DNA of 64,000 nucleotides from Phyllobacterium sp. T1293. GTDB taxonomy: Bacteria; Pseudomonadota; Alphaproteobacteria; Rhizobiales; Rhizobiaceae. Numbering within the stretch: position 1 is the first letter of the stretch; every line of letters starts with the position of its first letter. Under the pieces are notes generated by a model. The model was not told the origin of the DNA. It ran no database searches and saw only the letters and a program-made list of their open reading frames with translations. Below are positions 1 to 10,382 of the stretch, in pieces. The translations under genes and the position numbers were made by a program. The stretch is from positions 2,113,001 through 2,177,000 of the forward strand of contig NZ_CP088273.1 of assembly GCF_020731415.2 (NCBI RefSeq), in the 5' to 3' direction.

Positions 1-591
1 TGCCGTCAGATCCGGGAACCGGTTCTGCAGGGCAGCGATGATACCCGCAGTGTCATCGACGGATAGCGTCGTCTGCGTGACGAAGCCCAGATTCTTCGGA
101 TCAGCAGGCTGATAATTCTCGGCATCCTCGATGGTCTCGATCAAAGTTACCGCGCCCTCAGGCAATTGTCCCATCGTTCCGATGACTTCAGGATGACCGG
201 AATGGCCGACCAGAATGACATGCCGCCCAAGCCGCTGATGGCGCATGGCTTGCTTATGCACTTTGGAGACAAGCGGACAGGTCGCATCGAGATAAAACAA
301 ATTCTTTTGCTCTGCATCTTCAGGCACCGATTTCGGTACGCCGTGAGCAGAGAAGACCACGGGCTGGCTGCGGTGCTCTGCCGGGATTTCGTCGAGTTCT
401 TCGACGAAAACGGCACCGCGCGCCTGTAGACCCTGCACCACATAACGATTGTGGACGATCTCATGCCGGACATAGACTGGCGCACCGTATTTCTTCAGCG
501 CCAGAACCACGATCTGAATGGCGCGATCCACCCCGGCGCAGAATCCGCGCGGTCCGCACAGGCGGATTGTCAGTGGTTTCTTGTCAGCCAT
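1..591 (-). CDS. ispH: 4-hydroxy-3-methylbut-2-enyl diphosphate reductase (IspH/LytB), 3' end beyond window
   Basis: Last enzyme of the MEP isoprenoid pathway, reducing HMBPP to IPP and DMAPP with a 4Fe-4S cluster. The first 197 codons are present and open to the window edge. Near the N-terminus the translation reads [14 protein letters not shown], carrying the first cluster cysteine, and around residue 95 it reads [13 protein letters not shown], with the second cysteine and the usual HxxA context. The third cysteine lies outside the window. The ATG at 591 gives the usual [16 protein letters not shown] start. It lies 58 bases downstream of SURF1 on the same strand and may be read with it. dxs, the first enzyme of the same pathway, is at 12-14 kb. 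Confidence 0.95.
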   Translation of the reverse strand, partial: MADKKPLTIRLCGPRGFCAGVDRAIQIVVLALKKYGAPVYVRHEIVHNRYVVQGLQARGAVFVEELDEIPAEHRSQPVVFSAHGVPKSVPEDAEQKNLFYLDATCPLVSKVHKQAMRHQRLGRHVILVGHSGHPEVIGTMGQLPEGAVTLIETIEDAENYQPADPKNLGFVTQTTLSVDDTAGIIAALQNRFPDLTA

Positions 592-649
592 GGTCACAGG
601 TCTCGCGGAATTCAAAGCTTTTGATATGCACCTTGGAATTGGGCGGCAA

Positions 650-1432
650 TCAGCGGGAAGTCAAGTCCGAAGGTTCAGTTTGTGGTTCGGCAACCCGCTT
701 TCGCCTGATCATGGAGATGATGACAATCGCCAGCAAAGTCGCAGCAAGCCCATACCAGGTCACCGCATATTGCAGATGACTGTTGGGCAGATCGATGATC
801 GTGACGCCGCCAATGGGAAAACCGCCGGGGTTGGGCGTTTTGTCCGCATCGATAAAAAACGGCACCAACTGCTCCGGATTGATGCTGGACTGCGCCGCCA
901 TGGTAGGCAGGTCCTTCCAGAAGTAGATGTTCTTGACGAGATCATTGTCCGGCAAGATCGAGGATGGTTTTCCATCGAGCGGGTTGCGGGCAAGACCGGT
1001 GACTGTCACTGGCCCCGCAACTTCGCCCTGCTGGCGCGTTGAGGAATTCTTCTGGTCATAGGGCACGAAACCCCTGTTAACAAAAACGGCTCGCCCATCG
1101 TCGAGTTGCAGGGGCGTATAGACGAAGTAGCCGGAGTAACCATCATAGGTCGAGAAAAAATGCCGCTCGCGATCATTGAGCAGACGCCCGGTAACAGTAA
1201 CCGGACGGTATTCGACATCATGCTCCTGCGCCCAGATTTTTTCGATATCAGCCAGCGGCTGCGGCGCGGAATGGGTCCGTGCGGCGATGGTCGCCAGTAG
1301 CGCTTCCTTCCATTGCAGGCGCTCCACCTGCCATGTGCCAAGTCCGATCAGGATGGCGAAGAGAAGCGTGCTGAGGATCAGGGTGATCCATGGAAACCGG
1401 GTTGGTCTTACGGGCATTGTAACATCACTCAT
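650..1432 (-). CDS. SURF1 family cytochrome oxidase assembly protein
   Basis: A 260-residue inner-membrane assembly factor of the SURF1 family, which helps insert haem a into subunit I of aa3-type oxidases. One membrane helix follows the short N-terminus ([20 protein letters not shown]) and a second lies near the C-terminus ([18 protein letters not shown]), with a periplasmic domain between them. The family motifs [14 protein letters not shown] and VNRGFVP are visible. The start is the ATG at 1432, which overlaps the DUF983 stop by eight bases and indicates translational coupling. The oxidase operon lies just upstream on the same strand, which supports the role. Confidence 0.93.
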   Translation of the reverse strand: MSDVTMPVRPTRFPWITLILSTLLFAILIGLGTWQVERLQWKEALLATIAARTHSAPQPLADIEKIWAQEHDVEYRPVTVTGRLLNDRERHFFSTYDGYSGYFVYTPLQLDDGRAVFVNRGFVPYDQKNSSTRQQGEVAGPVTVTGLARNPLDGKPSSILPDNDLVKNIYFWKDLPTMAAQSSINPEQLVPFFIDADKTPNPGGFPIGGVTIIDLPNSHLQYAVTWYGLAATLLAIVIISMIRRKRVAEPQTEPSDLTSR

Positions 1433-1820
1433 GAGCAGCGGGCATATCAAGCTGCCCCTCCGCAGCTTTATTTCTGTATTGAAGGGCGATCAGAACACCT
1501 TTCATCCAGCGCAGGGCCAACAGGCAGAGCACCAGCGCCAGTGGAATCCACAGGATGAAATGGACCCATAGCGGCGGATCAAGCGTTACTTCCATCCACA
1601 GCGCAAGCCCGACAACGATAAAGCCGATAAGCAGCATCACCAGCACCGCCGGACCATCGCCCGAATCAATAAAGGAATAATCGAGGCCGCAACTTGAGCA
1701 CTGTCTTGCGGGCGTCAGGAAACCGTCAAAGAGTTTCCCCTGTCCGCAGCGGGGGCAGCGTGCCTTTACACCAGCCGCGAAAGGGTCAACTGGCGGATAA
1801 AGGGCTTTGTCTTCAGTCAT
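1425..1820 (-). CDS. DUF983 membrane protein with zinc ribbon
   Basis: A 131-residue DUF983 protein. The N-terminus carries two CxxC pairs (CPRCGQGKLF and CSSCGLDY), which look like a zinc ribbon. Two hydrophobic segments follow (VLVMLLIGFIVVGLALWM and WVHFILWIPLALVLCLLAL). Family members commonly sit between cytochrome oxidase genes and SURF1 in alphaproteobacteria, as here, but their biochemical role is not established. The start ATG overlaps the stop codon of the interrupted L,D-transpeptidase gene (ATGA), so it was probably coupled to that gene before the insertion. Confidence 0.9.
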   Translation of the reverse strand: MTEDKALYPPVDPFAAGVKARCPRCGQGKLFDGFLTPARQCSSCGLDYSFIDSGDGPAVLVMLLIGFIVVGLALWMEVTLDPPLWVHFILWIPLALVLCLLALRWMKGVLIALQYRNKAAEGQLDMPAAHE

Positions 1821-2593
1821 GGGTTGATCTCGATCGGTGTTCCATCCTGGACCAATGCCCAGATTTCATCCATTTCGCGATTAGTGACGGCAATACACCC
1901 ATCTGTCCAGTCGATAAGTTAGAGTATCGGACGGTAAATAAGGTGTGTTCTGTTTCTCGGATGGCGAGACAATCCACAAGGAAGGCAGCGAGGTCGATGT
2001 TTACCCATCGGACGATGCTGCCCGACAAAGTGGGTGTCTGCCAGCCGGAAACCCGAAGGGCCGGGTGAATTTGGTTCAATTCCTTCGGGCTTTGGCTTCG
2101 CACGATGGAACGACATCGATCTCGCCAAAGCCCTTGATCTTGAACCAAATTCCCTCCGGCAGAACACATCTTATTTACCGTCCGATACTCTAAGCATCCA
2201 TCCCCACCAGCCATAACCATTGGCAGCACCATGGATCATGATCAGGCCGCCGGGCGATACACCCATGGATTTGGCTGCGGCCGTATCCCGTGCATTCGGA
2301 TAGGAAATGTGGATGGATTTGTAGGCCATGCTCTTCGGGTTGCGCCAATCAAGAACATAGCGACCCTCCGGGGTTCGCTCGTCGCCTTCCCAGCGCTTAT
2401 GGCCTTCAGGCCGCGCACCCAGCGCAATCGTATATTGCTTGATCACAACATCGCCGGATAATAGCTGCATTCGCCGTTCCGCTTTTTCAACGCGGACCAG
2501 ATCAACCTTGCCCTCGTTCGCCTGCGCCTTCGCCGCAAAGAGCGGGAATAGTGCCACGAGCAATGCCGAAGATATAATCAGATGCCTTATCAT
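1817..2593 (-). pseudogene. L,D-transpeptidase (ErfK/YkuD family) split by an inverted-repeat element
   Basis: The 5' part (2593 to about 2194) encodes a signal peptide (MIRHLIISSALLVALFPLF) and a YkuD domain as far as the catalytic histidine region (MIHGAANGYGWWGWML). The 3' part (1918 to 1817) encodes LIDWTDGCIAVTNREMDEIW, with the catalytic cysteine of the HG..TxGCxxxxN motif, and then a stop. Between them lies a 275-bp element. Reading through gives ML-R-V-S-D-G-K-stop, so the product ends before the active-site cysteine. Removing the element with one copy of the duplicated bases restores one continuous frame (WMLIDWTDGC). The family forms 3-3 peptidoglycan cross-links or anchors outer-membrane proteins. 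I infer a recent knockout. Confidence 0.9.
1919..2193. mobile_element. 275-bp MITE-like inverted-repeat element
   Basis: Terminal inverted repeats of 34 bp (1919-1952 and 2160-2193) match at all but one position and begin TTAGAGTATCGGACGGTAAA. The flanks read CGATAAG on the left and CTCTAAGCATCC on the right, so TAAG occurs on both sides and could be a 4-bp target duplication. The repeat ends also read TAA, so the exact duplication is ambiguous. Inside is a second inverted repeat: TTTGGTTCAA near 2071 pairs with TTGAACCAAA near 2143, and GGGCTTTGGC pairs with GCCAAAGCCC. There is no plausible transposase, so it would be non-autonomous. I do not recognise the family. Confidence 0.75.
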
Positions 2594-2630
2594 ATCCGAT
2601 GCATGATGCAGGATTGCGCCAAAAGAATGA

Positions 2631-2656
2631 GGGCGGTCATGTTGCCATAACCGCCC
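2631..2656 (-). terminator. Hairpin downstream of ctaE
   Basis: GGGCGGT (2631-2637) pairs with ACCGCCC (2650-2656). On the minus strand the stem is followed by TCATTCTTTT. It lies 28 bases past the ctaE stop and before the L,D-transpeptidase gene, so it probably separates the oxidase operon from the downstream SURF1 group. The T-run is imperfect. Confidence 0.55.
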
Positions 2657-2684
2657 CCTGTAATGTCCTGATCTGATGACCTGT

Positions 2685-3563
2685 TTATTCGACAGCCATC
2701 GGTGCGCCCCATGAGGCCCACACATAGATCGAGAAGAACAGGAACAACCAGACCACGTCCACGAAGTGCCAGTACCAGGCAGCGGCTTCGAAGCCGAAAT
2801 GCTTCTGCGGGCTAAAGTCACCGCGCATCGAGCGTAGCAGGCAAACCAGCAGGAAGATCGTTCCGATGATTACGTGGAAGCCGTGGAAACCCGTGGCCAT
2901 GAAGAAGGTTGCGCCGTAGATCGAATCCTTGAACGCGAACGGTGCGTGTGCGTATTCATAGCCCTGCACGAATGAGAACAGCATGCCGAGCAGCACGGTG
3001 AGTGTAAGACCGCTGATCAGGCCCTTGCGATCATTGTGGATCAAGGCATGGTGCGCCCATGTCACGGTTGTGCCTGACAGAAGCAGGATGATCGTGTTGT
3101 AAAGCGGCAGGTGCAGCGGGTCGAGAACCTCGATGCCCTTGGGAGGCCAGATACCGCCAGTGAAGGCAGCACGGGCAACCTGCTCTGCTTCGCCGGGGAA
3201 AAGGCTGGCATCAAAGAATGCCCAGAACCAGGCAACGAAGAACATCACTTCCGACGCGATGAACATGATCATGCCATAGCGCAGATGCAGCGAGACAACG
3301 CGGGTGTGGTGCCCTTCCTTGCTCTCCTTGATCGTATCCGACCACCAGCCGAACATGGTGTAGAGAACGATGGCGAGACCGATCAGGAACAGCCAGGGCT
3401 GTGCCAGATTATGGCCGAACAGGTGCAACTCACCGCCATTGTGGTAGCGCATGTAAGCGATGCCGCCGATAGCCATGACAAAAGCGCCGACCGAACCGAG
3501 GAACGGCCATGGGCTTGGATCAATGATATGGTAGTCGTGGTTCTTTGTGTGCGCTTCGGCCAT
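2685..3563 (-). CDS. ctaE: Cytochrome c oxidase subunit III
   Basis: Subunit III of the aa3-type oxidase, 292 residues, the normal length for alphaproteobacteria. The N-terminal KNHDYHIIDPSPWPFLGS, the SEVMFFVAWFWAFFDASL segment with the conserved acidic residue, and the C-terminal WYWHFVDVVWLFLFFSIYVW are all typical. Seven hydrophobic segments can be traced. The start ATG at 3563 has a GGGGGT Shine-Dalgarno sequence. It is the last gene of the ctaC-ctaD-ctaB-small ORF-ctaG-ctaE operon. This subunit stabilises the catalytic core and supports proton uptake. Confidence 0.97.
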   Translation of the reverse strand: MAEAHTKNHDYHIIDPSPWPFLGSVGAFVMAIGGIAYMRYHNGGELHLFGHNLAQPWLFLIGLAIVLYTMFGWWSDTIKESKEGHHTRVVSLHLRYGMIMFIASEVMFFVAWFWAFFDASLFPGEAEQVARAAFTGGIWPPKGIEVLDPLHLPLYNTIILLLSGTTVTWAHHALIHNDRKGLISGLTLTVLLGMLFSFVQGYEYAHAPFAFKDSIYGATFFMATGFHGFHVIIGTIFLLVCLLRSMRGDFSPQKHFGFEAAAWYWHFVDVVWLFLFFSIYVWASWGAPMAVE

Positions 3564-3621
3564 TTTAACCCCCGCAAGTTCTATTCATCTGTTTCATCAC
3601 TGACAAACCGTCAGCGCAAGT

Positions 3622-4263
3622 TCAAAGCTGTCCTGACGCCTTGTCTTTCTTCACATTGGCGCTGGCGGCAACCGGTGCCGGCATCGCAATCGGAAAGAAG
3701 GTGTAGGACAGGGTGATTGTATTGACGCCCTTCAATTCTTCCGCGTTGACGATATCAGGGTCAACGAAGAACACGACGGGCATCTGCATGTCTTCGCCCG
3801 GCTTCAAAACCGTATCGGTAAAGCAGAAGCACTCAACCTTGTTGAAGTAGGCACCTGCTGCCTGCGGCGTTACGTTGAACGCGGCGCGGCCAGCGGTTGG
3901 CTTATCCAGAATATTCTTGGCTTCGTAGTGGATGAGCTTGGTTTCGCCAATATTCATCGTCACTTCGCGCTGCACCGGCTTGAACTGCCAAGGCAGGCCA
4001 TCTGACGTATTGGCATCGAAGCGAACCGTGATCTTCTTATCGAGGATCGTATCGGACATCTGCTCAACGCGCTGCGTCGTGCCGCCGTAACCAGTAACCT
4101 GACAGAACATCGCGTAAAGTGGCACCGCCGCAAAAGCCATGCCAACCATGCCGAAGAAGAAGGCAATGCAGGAGATCGCAATCGTGCGGTCCGAAACCCG
4201 GCGCTTCGGCGTTGCTGCGCTATCGGTGGCTGGTGTCTGGTTCTCTTCCACTGGAGCGCTCAT
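3622..4263 (-). CDS. ctaG: Cytochrome c oxidase assembly protein CtaG (Cox11)
   Basis: A 213-residue Cox11-type copper chaperone that delivers copper to the CuB site of subunit I. It has one N-terminal membrane anchor (IAISCIAFFFGMVGMAFAA) and a periplasmic domain with the copper motif CFCFTDTVLKPGE, plus the family signatures YAMFCQVTGYGGTTQ and MPVVFFVDPDI. The ATG at 4263 overlaps the stop of the preceding small gene (TGATG), so the two are translationally coupled. A GTG one codon upstream is a less likely start. It sits between that gene and ctaE. Confidence 0.96.
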   Translation of the reverse strand: MSAPVEENQTPATDSAATPKRRVSDRTIAISCIAFFFGMVGMAFAAVPLYAMFCQVTGYGGTTQRVEQMSDTILDKKITVRFDANTSDGLPWQFKPVQREVTMNIGETKLIHYEAKNILDKPTAGRAAFNVTPQAAGAYFNKVECFCFTDTVLKPGEDMQMPVVFFVDPDIVNAEELKGVNTITLSYTFFPIAMPAPVAASANVKKDKASGQL

Positions 4264-4418
4264 CACATCTGCCGTTCGAGAATCTTCGCACCGAGCTTGG
4301 CCCAGGTGCCGACATAGACAAGAATCACAAAGGCCGCCAATGCCAGCGCCAGTGCTATGGATCGGCTGCGCTGCGCGCGCTTCTGCTTTGGTGTCAGTGT
4401 TACGCGATCATCACTCAT
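4263..4418 (-). CDS. Small single-pass membrane protein of the oxidase operon (CoxF-like)
   Basis: A 51-residue protein with a basic N-terminus (MSDDRVTLTPKQKRAQRSRS) and one hydrophobic helix (IALALALAAFVILVYVGTWA). Its ATG overlaps the ctaB stop region and its stop overlaps the ctaG start, so it is locked into the operon. A small ORF of this kind at this position is common in rhizobial aa3 operons and is sometimes annotated CoxF. Its role, probably structural or assembly-related, is not established. Confidence 0.85.
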   Translation of the reverse strand: MSDDRVTLTPKQKRAQRSRSIALALALAAFVILVYVGTWAKLGAKILERQM

Positions 4419-4419
4419 G

Positions 4420-5364
4420 TCATGCACCTGCCAGGAAAAGCGCCTTGCGCACGAGGATCTCGCCAAGAAGCACCGCATAAAGGCTGAAAAGATAAAAGAT
4501 CGAGAAAGCAAACATTTTTTTCGCCGGCTTGATCATTGCTGGACCAACAGGCACGCGCCAGACAGTCCAAGCGTAATAGGTGAACATGGCGCCCACACCG
4601 ATGGAAAAGGCGCCGTAGACGATACCGGCAAAACCCATGATCCATGGCAGCACCGCGACAGGAACCACCAGAAGCGTGTAGAGGAAAATCTGGAATTTTG
4701 TCGATGCTTCGCCCATCACATTGGGCATCATCGGGATTTTCGCCTTCTCGTAATCATCGGACATGAACAGCGACAGCGCCCAGAAATGGGGCGGCGTCCA
4801 CAGAAAGATGATGAGGAAAAGCACAATGCTTTCAACGCTGACCGAATTGGTCACGGCGGCCCAGCCGATCATGGGCGGGAACGCACCGGCGGCACCGCCG
4901 ATAACGATGTTCTGCGGCGTCGAGCGCTTCAGCCACATTGTATAGATGACGGCGTAGAAGAAAATCGTGAAGGCCAGCAGGAAAGCCGACAGGAGATTGA
5001 CGAAGAGGCCAAGCGTGACCACCGAGAATGCGGACAGCAGCAGACCAAAGGTCAGTACTTCTTCGCGCGTGATCCGGCCCGCTGGAATAGGACGGTTGGC
5101 GGTGCGCTTCATGATCGCGTCAATATCGGAATCGTACCACATATTGAGCGCACCGGAGGCACCGGCACCGACGGCAATGCTGAGGATGGCAATAACGGCC
5201 AGAACAGGATTGATATGGCCGGGAGCAGCCATCAGACCAACAACGGCGGTGAAAACCACCAGTGACATGACGCGCGGCTTGAGCAAGGCAATGTAGTCCG
5301 ACGCACTGGCTTCAGACAGGCCAATCGCGGTTTCTACAGTTGCATTTTTCTTCAGTACGGCCAT
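4420..5364 (-). CDS. ctaB: Protohaem IX farnesyltransferase (haem O synthase)
   Basis: A 314-residue UbiA-superfamily membrane prenyltransferase that converts haem B to haem O for the oxidase. The first aspartate-rich motif is visible as [20 protein letters not shown], and the N-terminal [14 protein letters not shown] is typical. About eight or nine hydrophobic segments follow. The ATG at 5364 is preferred; a TTG ten codons upstream is in frame. It lies between ctaD and the small membrane-protein gene, in keeping with haem supply to subunit I. Confidence 0.96.
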   Translation of the reverse strand: MAVLKKNATVETAIGLSEASASDYIALLKPRVMSLVVFTAVVGLMAAPGHINPVLAVIAILSIAVGAGASGALNMWYDSDIDAIMKRTANRPIPAGRITREEVLTFGLLLSAFSVVTLGLFVNLLSAFLLAFTIFFYAVIYTMWLKRSTPQNIVIGGAAGAFPPMIGWAAVTNSVSVESIVLFLIIFLWTPPHFWALSLFMSDDYEKAKIPMMPNVMGEASTKFQIFLYTLLVVPVAVLPWIMGFAGIVYGAFSIGVGAMFTYYAWTVWRVPVGPAMIKPAKKMFAFSIFYLFSLYAVLLGEILVRKALFLAGA

Positions 5365-5439
5365 TCGCTCAGTCTTGTTACTCAGTCGTTTCAACTTGAA
5401 GGTATCGGGGCCGCTGGGGTTCAGCGGCCCGAATTTTAC

Positions 5440-7122
<1,683 letters not shown>

Positions 7123-7131
7123 TCAACCAGC

Positions 7132-7998
7132 TTAGTTGCCGGCGACGTTTACGTTCTTGTCTGCGTCGATTTTAGCGGTGAGTGTCTTGTATGCGCCCGG
7201 AAGATCTTTCCCGGCAGCAGCAAACCACGCATCGTACTGGCTCTGCGAAACCACATGGATCGCAATTGGCATGAACGCATGATCCTTGCCGCAAATCTGC
7301 GAGCACTGACCATAATACATGCCTTCTTTATCAGCCTTGAACCATGTTTCGTTGCTGCGGCCGGTGACAGCGTCCATCTTCACGCCGAAAGCAGGCATGG
7401 AGAAGGAGTGGATCACGTCAGCACCCGTCACCAGAAGGCGGACGGTTGTGTTCACAGGAACGACCATTTCATTGTCAACTGCGAGCAAACGCGGATAGGC
7501 CTTGCGGTCTTCCTTGCCTGCGGCAGCACGATCACCATCCTTGAGCATGACGGAGTCGAATGAAACAGGCGCATCTGCCTGATATTCGTAACCCCAATAC
7601 CACTGGTAACCGGTCGCCTTGATTGTCATCTTGGCTTCTTCAGGCGAATACTGCGCGGTCAGAAGCTGGAAGGATGGAATTGCCAGGAAGAGAAGAATGA
7701 CAACCGGGCCAACGGTCCAGACAACTTCCACAGCCGTATTGTGGCTGGTCTTTGATGGAACCGGGTTGGCACTGGCGCGATAGCGGACCATGACCCAGGC
7801 CAGAAGAGCCATTACGAACAGTGTAATCGGGACGATGAACCACAATGTATAGCGCTCGAACCAGACGATCTGCTCCATAATGGCAGAAGCAGCCGGCTGG
7901 AACGTCATCTGCCAAGGCTCAGGCTGCGCAGCATATGCAGTACCGGCACTTAACAGGCTTCCCAGGACACCCATCAGCGTGACAAAGTTCTTCTTCAC
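7132..7998 (-). CDS. ctaC: Cytochrome c oxidase subunit II
   Basis: The CuA-bearing subunit that takes electrons from cytochrome c, 288 residues. It has a signal peptide (MKKNFVTLMGVLGSLLSAG), two membrane helices and a periplasmic cupredoxin domain. The CuA ligands are visible in GQCSQICGKDHAFMPI, and the aromatic patch YQWYWGYEY is present. The start is GTG at 7998, with GGGAGA eight or so bases upstream. It is the first gene of the operon, so the promoter should lie in the gap at 7999-8357. Confidence 0.97.
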   Translation of the reverse strand: MKKNFVTLMGVLGSLLSAGTAYAAQPEPWQMTFQPAASAIMEQIVWFERYTLWFIVPITLFVMALLAWVMVRYRASANPVPSKTSHNTAVEVVWTVGPVVILLFLAIPSFQLLTAQYSPEEAKMTIKATGYQWYWGYEYQADAPVSFDSVMLKDGDRAAAGKEDRKAYPRLLAVDNEMVVPVNTTVRLLVTGADVIHSFSMPAFGVKMDAVTGRSNETWFKADKEGMYYGQCSQICGKDHAFMPIAIHVVSQSQYDAWFAAAGKDLPGAYKTLTAKIDADKNVNVAGN

Positions 7999-8357
7999 CT
8001 AGAAATCTCCCGAATGAAGCTTCAATTCCATACGTTAATACCGGGCTTCATTGTGGCCCGGTGATATGCGGCGTTCAAATCACACATTAGCCTACATCGC
8101 AAGGAAGGCGAACGTGATCCCGTGCGGCATTTTTGCGCGCAGCGTGCCTCCTGTGGATGACAGCATCTTGTAAAGACGTATGTTTTTTGACTTTCACTGT
8201 GATTTTACTGCATGAAGAGCGCATGGCTCACAATCCGGCCATTTTTACATTACACCAGACATATGAGAGCCGCTGTATGCTGGGGAGTGTTTGAGCGGTA
8301 TTCTTTTCATCCGGGCCTCGGCGGTTTAACGTCTGGATGATTCGTTTTGGAGCCTAC
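7999..8357. promoter_or_regulatory. Divergent intergenic region between ctaC and ialB
   Basis: About 360 bases separate two divergent genes, so it should hold the promoters of the oxidase operon (leftward) and of the ialB-like gene (rightward). Near ctaC there is a hairpin, ACCGGGC (8040-8046) with GCCCGGT (8056-8062), which would fall in the ctaC leader. The middle is relatively AT-rich (TTTTTTGACTTTCACTG near 8185). I could not assign -35/-10 boxes with confidence and see no ORF. Confidence 0.45.
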
Positions 8358-8876
8358 ATGTCCTCTTTCGCGCTACGTAGCATCGCCCTTGGTCTGCTTT
8401 CCCTGTCTATTGCCGGTTTTTCCGGCGGTGCCATGGCGGCGCAGCAGAGCGGCACCGTCAAATCCACCCATGGCGCATGGTCGATCCTGTGCGACACCCC
8501 GGCAGGGGCAAAATCAGAGCAATGTGCTCTCATTCAGAATGTCGTCGCGGCTGATCGCCCGGAGATGGGGCTTTCGGTGGTGGTTCTCAAAACCGCTGAC
8601 AACAAGGCGAAAATCCTGCGCGTGCTTGCACCGCTCGGTGTGCTTCTGCCCAATGGTCTTGGCCTGAATGTCGATGGCAAGGATATTGGCCGCGCCTATT
8701 TCGTCCGCTGCTTCGAAGATGGCTGCTATGCGGAAGTCATTCTGGAAGATCAGCTCGTCCAGACCTTCAAGACAGGCAAGGCTGCCACTTTCATCGTCTT
8801 CCAGACACCGGAAGAAGGCATCGGCATTCCCGTCGAACTCAATGGATTTGGTGAGGGTTTCGACGCCCTCCCCTGA
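8358..8876 (+). CDS. Invasion-associated locus B (IalB) family protein
   Basis: A 172-residue secreted protein. A signal peptide (ALRSIALGLLSLSIAGFSGG, ending near AMAAQQ) precedes an IalB domain with STHGAWSILCDTPAG near the start and the paired cysteines CFEDGCYAEVILED. The ATG at 8358 has GGAG six bases upstream; another ATG at 8337 is in frame but poorly placed. The family takes its name from a Bartonella invasion factor but is widespread in non-pathogenic rhizobia, where its role is unknown. I infer a periplasmic or surface protein. It is a single gene upstream of tldD. Confidence 0.9.
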   Translation: MSSFALRSIALGLLSLSIAGFSGGAMAAQQSGTVKSTHGAWSILCDTPAGAKSEQCALIQNVVAADRPEMGLSVVVLKTADNKAKILRVLAPLGVLLPNGLGLNVDGKDIGRAYFVRCFEDGCYAEVILEDQLVQTFKTGKAATFIVFQTPEEGIGIPVELNGFGEGFDALP

Positions 8877-8956
8877 TCTGCCAACAAGTTTTCTGTTGTA
8901 GCGGGCCGGGCGAGGCCCTACATCCGCTTCGTAATAACGTGAACGGATGATCCATT

Positions 8957-10369
8957 ATGAAAAGCCTCATCGATAGTTTTGACGCACCGCGCGAAAAAAT
9001 CCTCGAAACCGTCAAGCAAAGCCTTGATGGTGCCGATGATGGTGAGCTTTTCATCGAATACCGCGAATCGGAGGGCCTTTCCTTCGATAATGGCCGGTTG
9101 AAGAACGGTACATTCAATCAGGATCAGGGCTTTGGCCTGCGTGCTGTTGCTGGTGAAGCTGTCGGCTATGCCCATGCGGGCGAGCTTTCGCTGGGCGCGC
9201 TCAAGCGTGCGGCTGATGCCGCCTCGGCTGTGCGCACCGGTTATACCGGCGCCTATACGGCAGCCCCTCCCGGAACCAACCGCAGCCTTTACAGCGATGA
9301 AAACCCGATCGGTTCGCCCAGCTTTGAAGCCAAGGTTAAATTGCTGCAGGAAATTGACGCTTATCTGCGTGCCAAGGACCCGAAAGTGCGGCAGGTTTCG
9401 GTTTCACTGGCAGGATCGTGGCAGCAGGTGGAAATCCTGCGGGCTGACGGTCATTTCGTCCGGGATATCCGCCCGATGGTGCGCCTCAACGTTTCCGTTG
9501 TCGTTGGCAATGGCGACCGGCAGGAAAGCGGCTCCTATGGGGCCGGTGGCCGCCGCGGCTTTGGTGAATTCATCACTGCCGAAAAATGGCAGCATGCAGC
9601 CGATGAAGCCTTGCGTCAGGCACTGGTCAATCTGGAAGCCATCCCCGCCCCGGCAGGAACATTCGACATTGTTCTCTCCAGCGGCTGGCCCGGCGTGATG
9701 CTGCATGAAGCCGTCGGCCATGGCCTGGAGGGTGATTTCAACCGCAAGAAGACATCGGCCTTTGCCGGTCTGCTCGGCCAGAAGGTTGCATCCAAAGGTG
9801 TGACCGTTGTTGATGACGGCACGATTTCCGAACGTCGCGGTTCACTCACCGTGGATGATGAGGGTATGCCGACCAACAAGACAGCGCTGATCGATGACGG
9901 TATTCTTGTCGGCTATATGCAGGACCGGCAGAATGCACGCCTGATGGGTATGCAGCCCACGGGCAATGGACGGCGTGAATCCTATGCCCATGCGCCCATG
10001 CCGCGCATGACCAACACCTATATGCTCGACGGCGACAAGACGCCTGAGGAAATCATCGCTTCGGTGAAGAACGGCATCTATGCGGTTTCGTTCGGCGGCG
10101 GTCAGGTGGATATCACCTCCGGCAAATTCGTCTTCGGTTGCACCGAAGCCTATATGATCGAAAACGGCAAGATCGGCGCACCTGTCAAAGGCGCGATGCT
10201 GATCGGCAATGGCCCCGATGCCATGCAGCGCATTTCCATGATCGGCAATGATCTGCAACTCGATACGGGCATGGGCAATTGCGGCAAGGGCGGCCAGTGG
10301 GTGCCTGTTGGCGTCGGCCAGCCGCATCTGCGCATGGATCAGATGACCGTGGGTGGAACGGCGGTCTAA
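8957..10369 (+). CDS. tldD: Metalloprotease TldD
   Basis: A 470-residue TldD subunit, which with TldE (PmbA) forms a cytosolic metallopeptidase that unfolds and degrades small peptides. The zinc site HEAVGHGLEGD (HExxxH) lies around residues 249-259 and the second-shell segment SGKFVFGCTEAYMIENG is near residue 395. Length and ending (VGQPHLRMDQMTVGGTA) are typical. It stands alone downstream of ialB. No tldE is seen in the window, and the partner is often encoded elsewhere. Confidence 0.96.
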   Translation: MKSLIDSFDAPREKILETVKQSLDGADDGELFIEYRESEGLSFDNGRLKNGTFNQDQGFGLRAVAGEAVGYAHAGELSLGALKRAADAASAVRTGYTGAYTAAPPGTNRSLYSDENPIGSPSFEAKVKLLQEIDAYLRAKDPKVRQVSVSLAGSWQQVEILRADGHFVRDIRPMVRLNVSVVVGNGDRQESGSYGAGGRRGFGEFITAEKWQHAADEALRQALVNLEAIPAPAGTFDIVLSSGWPGVMLHEAVGHGLEGDFNRKKTSAFAGLLGQKVASKGVTVVDDGTISERRGSLTVDDEGMPTNKTALIDDGILVGYMQDRQNARLMGMQPTGNGRRESYAHAPMPRMTNTYMLDGDKTPEEIIASVKNGIYAVSFGGGQVDITSGKFVFGCTEAYMIENGKIGAPVKGAMLIGNGPDAMQRISMIGNDLQLDTGMGNCGKGGQWVPVGVGQPHLRMDQMTVGGTAV

Positions 10370-10382
10370 CGACCGCCTCCCC

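Noticed and set aside
1813..2232. A 139-residue minus-strand open frame spanning the inserted element
   Set aside because: It runs through the insertion element in a frame different from the transpeptidase and has no domain; its length is a by-product of the element.
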